Below, in pieces: positions 6,875 through 13,138 of a stretch of 64,000 nucleotides of DNA. A program made the position numbers and the translations under genes. The notes beneath the pieces are model-generated. The model was not told where the DNA came from. It did no database searches and worked only from the letters and a program-made list of their open reading frames with translations. Location: NCBI RefSeq assembly GCF_031432425.1, contig NZ_JAVKPH010000003.1, positions 181,402 to 245,401 on the forward strand, read 5' to 3'. This DNA comes from Ruixingdingia sedimenti (GTDB lineage Bacteria > Pseudomonadota > Alphaproteobacteria > Rhodobacterales > Rhodobacteraceae). Within the stretch, counting starts at the first letter, position 1. Every line of letters starts with the position of its first letter.

Positions 6875-8041
6875 CTACGCATCCCCCATGCAGAGGTATG
6901 TCACGGGCCGAGATGCCGGGCCGGTCGTTTCGTTCCTGATCTTGCCCTTGTTATAGAGCGCGTCCATCGCGGCCTTGAAGGCACGTTTCGTCACGCCCTC
7001 GGCCTCGGCACTATCTGCGAACATCTTGGGCGCATAGGTCGGCCCGCCGTTGCCATTGACGCGCCGCCCCTGTGCCGTGAACGCCGCCAGCAGCTTGAGG
7101 AACACCCGCTCGGCCTTGGCACCCGCTGCCATGCGGTCGAGGCCGGTTTCCGGGGCATCCGCCACGAAAACACCGCCCTGCCATGTCACGCTGATTTCGC
7201 CGCCGTTGCGCCCATAGTTGGCTTTCTTGGTCGAGAGCAACCGCGCATCCGGGTTGGCCTCGTATCCGTCTTGAATGACACGCTCGAGATAGAGCCGAGA
7301 GCGAACAGAGTTGTTCCAGGCGGTCGAGCCGCTTGTGCCGCTGCCGCTATTCAAGCCCGAGAGTGACGGGTGCGACAGCAGCAGCAAGGCGCACTCATGC
7401 TTGATCGCCAGCCCGCGCAACAGCCCGACGAACTGCCGCGCCTGCGCCCGGTCGTTTTCATTGCCGGGGAACAGATCGGCCAGGGTGTCCAGCACCACCA
7501 GCGCCGGGTTTTCCTCGGCTATGCGCTTTTCGATTTCATGGAACAGCGCCGAGGCCAGCAGCACCCCGCCGGATCGGTCCAGCATGGCAAGCAAGGCATC
7601 CTCGCCCGCAAAGCTGCGCAGGGTCAGCCGGTCCAGATCGTCAAAGCTGCCGCCGCTGGACTGCACCACATCGGCAAGCCGTCGGTGAAGCTCGGCCTCG
7701 TCATCCTCAGCAGAGATGAACAGCGCGCCGCCGCCTGCCACGCCACGCCCGAGCCATGCGCCGCCGGTCGCCACCGCATAGGCCAGTTGCAGCGCCAGAA
7801 GCGATTTCCCGGTGCCGCCGTCACCGCCGAGAAGGGTCACGGTGCGCGAAGGCACCAGATCGCGCACCAGCCATTCGCGCGGGGGAACCGGCTTGCCTGA
7901 CCATTCCGAGGCCGGGAAGAAGCGCGATGCACGGGGCACGGCATCCTCGAGGAAAGGGTTATGCGGCGGGCCGAACCGATCATCCGGGGGCATGTCATCC
8001 GCCGGGGGCAGATCGGCAAAGGGGTCGTGATGAACGTTCAT
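6875..8041 (-). CDS. RepA-like AAA ATPase (putative satellite replication protein)
   Basis: 388 residues. A RecA-fold ATPase of the RepA/AAA_25 type, with Walker A GGDGGTGKS (residues 72-80), an ISAEDD motif, Walker B ALVVLDTLADLF and a LLLLSHPSLSG sensor segment, as in the hexameric plasmid RSF1010 RepA helicase and phage relatives. The N-terminus (1-60) is Pro/Asp-rich and disordered. The C-terminal ~70 residues look like a winged helix (AEGVTKRAFKAAMDALYNKG), which may bind the origin. Its start overlaps the upstream gene by 4 bases (8038-8041). The tandem repeats just after its stop are the best candidates for its binding site. It occupies the place of the primase/rep gene of known satellites. 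Confidence 0.82.
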   Translation of the reverse strand: MNVHHDPFADLPPADDMPPDDRFGPPHNPFLEDAVPRASRFFPASEWSGKPVPPREWLVRDLVPSRTVTLLGGDGGTGKSLLALQLAYAVATGGAWLGRGVAGGGALFISAEDDEAELHRRLADVVQSSGGSFDDLDRLTLRSFAGEDALLAMLDRSGGVLLASALFHEIEKRIAEENPALVVLDTLADLFPGNENDRAQARQFVGLLRGLAIKHECALLLLSHPSLSGLNSGSGTSGSTAWNNSVRSRLYLERVIQDGYEANPDARLLSTKKANYGRNGGEISVTWQGGVFVADAPETGLDRMAAGAKAERVFLKLLAAFTAQGRRVNGNGGPTYAPKMFADSAEAEGVTKRAFKAAMDALYNKGKIRNETTGPASRPVTYLCMGDA

Positions 8042-8484
8042 GCCGCCCCCCTGCGCAGGAACCGGCCCTCGGCATCAACGCGCGTCAGGAAGGCTTGCCG
8101 GTCCTTCGGATCGAAGGTTCCCCAAAGCCGGGCAAACAGCCGCTTGCGGGTATCCAGCCCGAGCGCCAGGCCGCGCAGCCGGTCAAGCGCCGCCGTGCCA
8201 TAGGCCACCAGCTCATGCGCCGGGGCACAATCGGCCCAGAACAGCGCATCCCCCGTCACGGTGCCCAACAGATCGCCCATGACAGGCCCGCCGGTTTCCA
8301 GCTCGGCAAGGCAGGTCGCGCAGATATGGGCCACGTCTTGCGGGTCGCAATGGTCGAGCGCGAACCACGCCGCGTTTGCCCATTCCTTGCGGATACGGTA
8401 TTCTATCGGCGGAACCTGCCCGGTTTCAAATTCGCCCTCGGTCGCGGTGCCAGCCGCGCCGGGGGTTTCGCTTTCTTGCTGCAT
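8038..8484 (-). CDS. Unknown satellite protein (148 aa)
   Basis: Not recognised. The first ~25 residues are acidic and low in complexity; the rest contains a central segment with two cysteines (HICATCLAEL), a hydrophobic core LLGTVTGDALFWADCAPAHE and an Arg-rich C-terminus. No signal peptide, membrane segment or nuclease motif is visible. It overlaps the ATPase gene by 4 bases and shares one base with the upstream gene, so it is translated in the replication operon. An accessory role in replication or helper interference is possible but unproven. Confidence 0.75.
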   Translation of the reverse strand: MQQESETPGAAGTATEGEFETGQVPPIEYRIRKEWANAAWFALDHCDPQDVAHICATCLAELETGGPVMGDLLGTVTGDALFWADCAPAHELVAYGTAALDRLRGLALGLDTRKRLFARLWGTFDPKDRQAFLTRVDAEGRFLRRGAA

Positions 8485-8783
8485 CAGGCCCCCTCTTCAT
8501 CGTCCAGGGGAATGCCGCCAACCTCGCATCCGACAACCATCAGGCGGGCCATCGCGGCATCGAGCATCTTGTGATAGGCTTGCAGCTTGTCGGACCAGTC
8601 GGCCAGATTTTCGACAAGCGCGGTCATGGCATCCGGTTCGGCCTCAAATGCGGCGCGCAGCTCGTCCTTGGTCTTTTCAATCGTGATACCCGCAAGGCGG
8701 ATATGCACCCCGATTTGCACCTGCCAGTCAGCGTCAAAGTGTTCCTTGGGAAACGGCACGGCCTCAAACTCGATCCCACTCAT
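8484..8783 (-). CDS. Unknown satellite protein (99 aa)
   Basis: Not recognised. The protein is acidic and mixed alpha/beta, with a predicted helical stretch from about residue 40 to 85 (TKDELRAAFEAEPDAMTALV). No cysteine pairs, signal or membrane segment. It overlaps alpA at its start (8780-8783, ATGA) and the next gene by one base, so the three genes form a coupled unit. Its position beside alpA makes it a candidate for a satellite-specific regulator or anti-helper factor; this is inference from position only. Confidence 0.72.
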   Translation of the reverse strand: MSGIEFEAVPFPKEHFDADWQVQIGVHIRLAGITIEKTKDELRAAFEAEPDAMTALVENLADWSDKLQAYHKMLDAAMARLMVVGCEVGGIPLDDEEGA

Positions 8784-8983
8784 GCCACAGCCCCCCGCGA
8801 CGCATCGGCCTGCGCCTCGATCCAGGCGGAGATTTCAGCCTCGCGGAAATAGCGCCGCTTGCCGATGTAAACGGGCTTGGGGAAGGCCAGATCGGGGTCA
8901 TTGAGCCAGCGCCACAGGGTCATGTCAGACACACCGCCGCACAGGTCGCGCACCGCATTTGCGGATATCAGCTTGTTTTCCAT
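8780..8983 (-). CDS. alpA: AlpA-family HTH protein (excisionase/activator)
   Basis: 67 residues. A MerR-like winged helix: LISANAVRDLCGGVSDMTLW is the HTH, RWLNDPDLAFPKPVYIGKRR the conserved wing, and FREAEISAWIEAQ the final helix. This is the AlpA/Phage_AlpA family, whose members act as excisionases and transcription activators in P4-like satellites and phage-inducible islands. The gene begins a unit that continues through the two unknown genes to the ATPase. An inverted repeat ATCACG-N13-CGTGAT (8987-9011) lies directly in front of it. Confidence 0.88.
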   Translation of the reverse strand: MENKLISANAVRDLCGGVSDMTLWRWLNDPDLAFPKPVYIGKRRYFREAEISAWIEAQADASRGAVA

Positions 8984-8986
8984 AGC

Positions 8987-9011
8987 ATCACGCCTCTTGT
9001 TAGAACGTGAT
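8987..9011. promoter_or_regulatory. Inverted repeat upstream of alpA
   Basis: ATCACG (8987-8992) and CGTGAT (9006-9011) form a 6-bp dyad centred 16 bases before the alpA start. It may be an operator for a satellite or helper regulator. No other part of the 61-bp gap stands out. Confidence 0.4.
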
Positions 9012-9044
9012 ACCCAATATTCACAGATCGGCCCGGACAGCGGC

Positions 9045-9743
9045 CTATCTGTCCGGTTTTTCTTTGAAGCGGTCCCATTGACGCCTGATCGCCTGCCAGC
9101 CCCCGAGACCCTCGGACTCGCACTGGCGGGCCGCGTTTTCTACTCCCAAGGCAGGCACCAATTCTTTCATGCGGGTGAACCGTGCCTCACGCATAGGAGC
9201 GTGAGCCTTGTTCGTGATCGCAGCACCGTCTTTCTGCCCGCGCTTCACGGGTCGCCCGGTCAAGGCCAGAACTTCCCTCTTTTCGCCGCTGATCGGATCA
9301 ACACCAGCGCGCCACCACATGCGTTCCTGTAGTCTGCCCATTTCTTCGGTCGCCATCAGCATCCGAGATAGGTTTTCGGGTGTTACGTCGCCAGCCTCGA
9401 ACCGCTCGCGTCCTCTTTTCAGAGCGTTGTATTCGGCCAGCCAGTGCGCAGCTATCCATTGCGCCGAGTTTTCCGCCAAGCCCTTTTCGCGCAGAGGTCC
9501 GGTATTCACCGCGCACTTGCCATCATCCGCCAAAGCTACCGTTGCAAGGATTGCTCGGCATCGCTCGGCATTGTGCCGGTGCAAGGCATCGCCGGGCCAG
9601 TCGCCAGGTTCGGCAACGGGGAAGGAATCGGCCCATGCCTTGAAAGCCGCGATACAGCCTTCCACATCGCGCGGGTCGTCCATCCGATACTTGATATCGG
9701 TTCGCTGCATCATCCCGGTGTCTCTTGTGATCCTTTCGGGCAT
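9045..9743 (-). CDS. Unknown satellite protein (232 aa)
   Basis: Not recognised. The start is the ATG at 9743-9741, which overlaps the integrase stop by one base (TGATG), so it is translated together with the integrase; a longer in-frame extension upstream lies inside the integrase gene and is not needed. The protein is soluble, Arg/Glu/Ala-rich and largely helical, with a Trp-rich middle (NSAQWIAAHWLAEYN and RLQERMWWRAG) and a basic C-terminus (WQAIRRQWDRFKEKP). No enzymatic motif is visible. A DNA-binding or regulatory role coupled to integration is possible, but no function is assigned. Confidence 0.72.
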   Translation of the reverse strand: MPERITRDTGMMQRTDIKYRMDDPRDVEGCIAAFKAWADSFPVAEPGDWPGDALHRHNAERCRAILATVALADDGKCAVNTGPLREKGLAENSAQWIAAHWLAEYNALKRGRERFEAGDVTPENLSRMLMATEEMGRLQERMWWRAGVDPISGEKREVLALTGRPVKRGQKDGAAITNKAHAPMREARFTRMKELVPALGVENAARQCESEGLGGWQAIRRQWDRFKEKPDR

Positions 9744-10978
9744 CAGCGCGCCCCTTCCAGCCGCACCACGTTGTCGGGCTGGCCTTGCACCAGCGACAGC
9801 ACGAACCGGCCCCACGCCTCGAGCGCCTGCCGCTTTTCGTCCGCATAGTCGTGCCGCTGATAAACCGCGACGATCCCGCCGCCGGTGCCCGAGATGTGAT
9901 TTAGAACCGCCTCGGTCACGCGAACCGGGATGCCGAGCCGGGCCATGCCGGTTGCCGCCGTCCTGCGCAGATCGTGAAAGGTCCAGCGCGGGATTTCCAC
10001 CGCCTCGCCGCGTTCCTCTGCCGCAAGCCGCTCCATCGCCTCGGCCAGATGTGCCCGCGCCTTGAAGAACCCGCTAACGGGGGTCGTGCCGGTCGTCGTG
10101 AAGATGAAGCCCGGTTTCCCCTCGATCCGCTCCACCGCGCCGAGAACCTCTTGCACCGCATCCGACAGGGGCACGTCATGCGCCCGCCCGTTCTTTGTCC
10201 GGTCTGCCGACAGGTGCCACAGATCGCCCCGAATTTCCCCCTCGGTGATCTGCGCCGCCTCGTTCAACCGCTGCCCGGTCAACAGCAGCACCTTGCCGAG
10301 AGGCCCCCACGGGAAGCCCTCGGCATCGCAAGCCTGCCAGAACCAGCGGATTTCATCATCGGTCAGCACCCGGTCGCGGCTGGCCTCTTTCGCCACCGGC
10401 TTGACGCCCGTTGCCGGTGACAGGGGCAGGATATCCCGCTCCACCGCCCAATTCAGGAACTTGTTGAGATAGGCCCGAACCCGGTTCGCCGTCACCACGC
10501 GCCCGCTATCCGCGATGCCGTCCAAGAGGTCGATCACGTCACGCTTGGTGATCGAATGAATGTCCCGCTCGCCCCATTCCTTGACCACAAAGCGGTCAAG
10601 CTCGCGCCGCACCACGTCACCGGATTTCAGCCCTTTGAGGTGCCGCTTGTCATACTGGCCGATCAAGGTCTTGATCTTGTCGCGGTCATCCTCGGGCTTC
10701 GGTGCCTTCGCCGCCTTCACTTCCTCGGCGGGGTCGCGCCCTTCGCTGGCCGCTGCCATCACTTCCCGCGCCCGAACGCGCGCCGCCGCCAGCGACAGTG
10801 TGGGGAAGCTGGCAAGGGTCATCCGCCGATGCACCCCGCCGTGCCTGTAGCGAACTTGCCAGCTCTTTTTGCCGGTTGGCTGCACCACCAGGTAAAGGCC
10901 GGTGCAAAGGTCGTCAGGGATTTCCTGCCGCTTGTCGGTCGCCTGTAGCGTTTCAACCGTCGCCGCCTTCAGCTTCAT
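9743..10978 (-). CDS. int: Tyrosine recombinase/integrase (P4-type)
   Basis: 411 residues from the ATG at 10978, preceded by AAGGA at a suitable distance. Domains: N-terminal arm-binding DUF4102 domain (1-90), SAM-like core-binding domain (100-185), catalytic domain (200-400). Catalytic residues are visible: R237 (LLLTGQRLNEA), H335 and R338 (FHDLRR), H361 (VLNHISG) and nucleophile Y373 (VAVYQRHDY). It would integrate and excise the element at tRNA-Asn. It sits next to attR, at the end far from the intact tRNA. An in-frame TTG at 11053 would add 25 residues encoded by the GGGGAAC repeats, which is unlikely. Confidence 0.93.
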   Translation of the reverse strand: MKLKAATVETLQATDKRQEIPDDLCTGLYLVVQPTGKKSWQVRYRHGGVHRRMTLASFPTLSLAAARVRAREVMAAASEGRDPAEEVKAAKAPKPEDDRDKIKTLIGQYDKRHLKGLKSGDVVRRELDRFVVKEWGERDIHSITKRDVIDLLDGIADSGRVVTANRVRAYLNKFLNWAVERDILPLSPATGVKPVAKEASRDRVLTDDEIRWFWQACDAEGFPWGPLGKVLLLTGQRLNEAAQITEGEIRGDLWHLSADRTKNGRAHDVPLSDAVQEVLGAVERIEGKPGFIFTTTGTTPVSGFFKARAHLAEAMERLAAEERGEAVEIPRWTFHDLRRTAATGMARLGIPVRVTEAVLNHISGTGGGIVAVYQRHDYADEKRQALEAWGRFVLSLVQGQPDNVVRLEGAR

Positions 10979-10992
10979 GTCAATTTGTCCTT

Positions 10993-11051
10993 CTGGGGAA
11001 CAGTCTGGGGAACAGTCTGGGGAACAGAGTTGCGGATACCCGCCGTTCCCC
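10993..11051. repeat. Right cluster of GGGGAAC repeats in the integrase leader
   Basis: CTGGGGAACAGT is repeated in tandem at 10993-11004 and 11005-11016, with a third, nearly complete copy at 11017-11027; an inverted GTTCCCC lies at 11045-11051. They share GGGGAAC with the left-end cluster at 951-987 and lie between the integrase promoter and its start codon, so integrase bound there could also repress its own gene. Confidence 0.6.
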
Positions 11052-11054
11052 AAC

Positions 11055-11082
11055 GTTAGACGATGATAGGCGGAAACGTCAA
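11055..11082 (-). promoter_or_regulatory. Putative integrase promoter
   Basis: On the minus strand TTGACG (11082-11077) and TCTAAC (11060-11055) are separated by 16 bp. The predicted start near 11048 falls in the GGGGAAC repeat cluster about 70 bases ahead of the integrase ATG. Confidence 0.45.
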
Positions 11083-11155
11083 GAAATATTGATTTTCAGT
11101 GTGTTGCGCGCGACGATAGTTTTACATCGTTTGGCGCTGATAGCCAGCTAAAATA

Positions 11156-11213
11156 GACTGTTAATCAATTGGTCGTAGGTTCGATCCCTACCGCCGGAGC
11201 CAAAAATCCCTGA
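11156..11213 (+). repeat. attR, right 58-bp direct repeat
   Basis: Identical to 837-894: the 3' half of tRNA-Asn from the anticodon stem plus 11 bases of downstream flank. It cannot form a tRNA because the 5' half is missing and the sequence to the left is AT-rich integrase leader. It marks the end of the element. Confidence 0.95.
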
Positions 11214-11540
11214 TATCGCAGGCTGTAGATGGCCGGTAAAATCAGTCGTCGTCCGTATCCGTCCGCGGGTGGGGTTTCCGGGCTGGGGTATCCTTAACGG
11301 ATAGCCGATCGGGCACTTTCGATGATCCCACGGAGTTTCAAGGATAACCGATCAGCGAATTCGCATGGTTTCATGCTGAGACGCGGATAAGAGCACGGCG
11401 TGGTGCGCAGATACCGGCCTTGGGCATCCGGTCGCCTCTTTCGCGCAGGCGTGGGTGGAAACGGTGCGGACCGCAGGGTCGGCATGGCGACCTCGATGTC
11501 ATTTCTTTCACCGAGGCGCGCGGCAAAATCTGGCGATAGA

Positions 11541-11578
11541 GTCCATATGGCCTTTACATTTGGTCCATATGGCCCATA
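11541..11578. promoter_or_regulatory. Duplicated CCATATGG operator of the RES-Xre module
   Basis: GTCCATATGGCC occurs at 11541-11552 and again at 11563-11574. Each contains the perfect palindrome CCATATGG, with centres 22 bp apart (two helical turns). A third half-site CCCATAT follows. The antitoxin ATG is at 11600. This is the arrangement expected for cooperative autorepression by a toxin-antitoxin complex. The rest of the 386-bp stretch from attR shows no gene. Confidence 0.65.
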
Positions 11579-11599
11579 TTGAGACCAGAGGAGCCGCCC

Positions 11600-11989
11600 A
11601 TGCAGATCGCCGCCAGAACCCGGGAACCTGCCCAACTCGACGCCATCGCGCTGAAGGCCTATGCGCGTGTGGCGGAGGCCTGGGGGCTGGCGCAGAAAGA
11701 GGCGGCGGCGTTGGCCGATATGTCGGAAAGCACCTGGAAACGGGCGCGCAAGCCAGGGTTCGCGGGGGAACTGACGCGGGATCAGCTGTTGCGGCTCAGC
11801 GCCCTCATCGGGATCTACAAGTCGCTGGAACTCTACTTTTCCGAACCGCTCGCCCGCGGCTGGTTCACCCGCCCGAACACCGGCCCGCTGTTCGGCGGCG
11901 CGCGGCCCATCGACAGCGCGATCGAGGGGGGGCTGCCGCAGATCCTCGCCATCCGCACGCATCTGGATGCGCTGCGGGGCGGCGCATGA
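11600..11989 (+). CDS. Xre/MbcA/ParS-family antitoxin
   Basis: 129 residues. An N-terminal Xre-like helical domain (ALKAYARVAEAWGLAQKEAA, then MSESTWKRA) is followed by the DUF2384 toxin-binding region: LTRDQLLRLSALIGIYKSL, LYFSEPLARGWFTRPN and the conserved NTGPLFGGARPIDSAIEGG. It is the antitoxin of the RES-Xre type II family, which binds the RES toxin and represses the promoter through its HTH. The start is chosen for AGAGGAG upstream. Its stop overlaps the toxin start (ATGA at 11986-11989). Confidence 0.9.
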   Translation: MQIAARTREPAQLDAIALKAYARVAEAWGLAQKEAAALADMSESTWKRARKPGFAGELTRDQLLRLSALIGIYKSLELYFSEPLARGWFTRPNTGPLFGGARPIDSAIEGGLPQILAIRTHLDALRGGA

Positions 11990-12687
11990 GGAAGGCCGAC
12001 CTGTCGGACCGGGGGCTCGTGCGGCTGCTGCCCGCGACATACCACAAGCCGCCGGCGCTGCGCGGGCTGGTCGATACCGACGACGAGATGGAGATCCTGG
12101 CCGAGATCGAGGGGCTGACCTCTGCCCGCCTGCGGGCCGAGCGCGGGGGGAACCCGCATCTGGACCCGCGCGAACTGGCCTGGCGGCGGCGGTCGCGCGA
12201 CCTGCGGATCTATGGCGACACCCATGTCAACGCGGCCTTCACCTATACGCGCGCGGGCGGCAGCCGCTTCAACCCCGAGACGCGGGGGGCCTGGTATTGC
12301 GCCTGGGACAGCATGGTGTCGGTGGCCGAGGTCGCCTGGCACCGCACGCGCGAACTGGGCTTCACCGGCTGGTTCCACGACAGCGCCCGCTATGTCGAAC
12401 TGCTGGCCGATTTCATCGGTGCCTTCGACGACATCACGGACGAACCCGGCCATCCCGCGCTGGCCGCCGATCCGGCGGCCGGCTATCCCGAGGGGCAGGA
12501 CCTGGCCGAGCGGCTGCGGCGTGCAGGTTCGCGCGGGCTCGTCTATCCGTCGGTCCGGGCGCCTGCGCCGGGCGGCAACTGCCTTGTGTGTTTCGAGCCG
12601 AACGCGATCCAGAACGTCCGGCCCGGCGCCGCCTGGGATCTGGTGTGGCAGGGGACGCCGGAGTATTCGGTGCTTGCGGCCGGCTGA
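11986..12687 (+). CDS. RES-domain toxin
   Basis: 233 residues. The RES fold is named for conserved Arg, Glu and Ser, seen here as the Arg in SRFNPETRGAWYCA, the Glu in VSVAEVAWH and the Ser in GLVYPSVRAPAPGGNCLV. Family members are NAD-degrading enzymes (phosphorolysis or hydrolysis) that halt growth by depleting NAD+, related to ADP-ribosyl transferases. It is slightly longer than many family members (150-230). It is translationally coupled to the antitoxin. The pair lies about 390 bp outside attR, not inside the satellite, so it may be a remnant of an earlier element at the same tRNA or a resident module. Confidence 0.9.
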   Translation: MRKADLSDRGLVRLLPATYHKPPALRGLVDTDDEMEILAEIEGLTSARLRAERGGNPHLDPRELAWRRRSRDLRIYGDTHVNAAFTYTRAGGSRFNPETRGAWYCAWDSMVSVAEVAWHRTRELGFTGWFHDSARYVELLADFIGAFDDITDEPGHPALAADPAAGYPEGQDLAERLRRAGSRGLVYPSVRAPAPGGNCLVCFEPNAIQNVRPGAAWDLVWQGTPEYSVLAAG

Positions 12688-12705
12688 ACGGGGGCGGCGC
12701 GCCGC

Positions 12706-13047
12706 CTATTCCGACACCTTCTTCACGAACTGCGACTTGAGCCCCATCTGGCCGATGCCCGGGATCTTGCAGTCGATGTCGTGATCGCCGTCCACCAGCC
12801 GGATCCCGCGCACCTTGGTGCCGACCTTGACGACCGCGGAGGATCCCTTGACCTTCAGGTCCTTGATCACCGTCACGGTATCGCCGTCGCGCAGGATGTT
12901 GCCCACGCTGTCGCGGACCTCTGCCGCATCCTCGGCGGGGGCGCCGGGTTGCCATTCATGCCCGCATTCGGGGCAGGTCAGCAGGGCATCCACCTGATAG
13001 GTATAGGCGGAGGAACATTCGGGGCAGGGGGGCAGGGTCTGGGTCAT
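12706..13047 (-). CDS. yjdM: YjdM (PhnA-type) zinc-ribbon protein
   Basis: 113 residues from the ATG at 13047. An N-terminal zinc ribbon has C8, C11, C25 and C28 (PCPEC and TCPECGHEW), followed by the SH3-like YjdM domain (VRDSVGNILRDGDTVTVIKD, KVRGIRLVDGDHDIDCKI). The family was once called PhnA from a phosphonoacetate hydrolase annotation in E. coli that does not apply to these proteins; the true role is unknown. It converges with the RES toxin and is transcribed divergently from the ABC-F gene. In-frame codons upstream overlap the ABC-F promoter and lack a better start. Confidence 0.85.
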   Translation of the reverse strand: MTQTLPPCPECSSAYTYQVDALLTCPECGHEWQPGAPAEDAAEVRDSVGNILRDGDTVTVIKDLKVKGSSAVVKVGTKVRGIRLVDGDHDIDCKIPGIGQMGLKSQFVKKVSE

Positions 13048-13138
13048 GGCTTTCCTATAGGGCCTCGGCGCGCCGGAGGCCAGCCCTTGCCCAACGCCCC
13101 GATTGACCTTTGCCCGCCGCCCCTGTAGCCCGCGGGCC

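Larger units (their letters stand above)
837..11213 (-). mobile_element. Integrated capsid-forming satellite (cf-PICI-like), ~10.3 kb
   Basis: The element is flanked by perfect 58-bp direct repeats in tRNA-Asn. All genes read right to left: integrase, an unknown protein, AlpA-like HTH, two unknown proteins, RepA-like ATPase, then connector, large terminase, head-tail adaptor, HNH protein, HK97-fold major capsid, prohead protease, portal and a DUF2158 protein. Genes mostly overlap by 1-20 bases. There is no tail, tape-measure, baseplate, holin, endolysin or CI-like repressor gene, and no space for one. Capsid-forming phage-inducible chromosomal islands are known to carry exactly int, alpA, a replication gene and a head/packaging module, and to take tails from a helper phage. 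Assignment to that class is inference from content; a decayed prophage is the main alternative, but the genes look intact. Confidence 0.8.

Noticed and set aside
10979..11053. N-terminal extension of the integrase from a TTG codon, encoding a CSPDCSPDCSPEG repeat
   Set aside because: It is encoded by the tandem GGGGAAC repeats, which are better explained as DNA sites. The ATG at 10978 has a proper ribosome site and matches the family N-terminus.
11294..12040. 248-codon minus-strand ORF opposite the toxin-antitoxin genes
   Set aside because: Antisense shadow of recognised RES and Xre genes, and it would abolish the clear operator and promoter arrangement.
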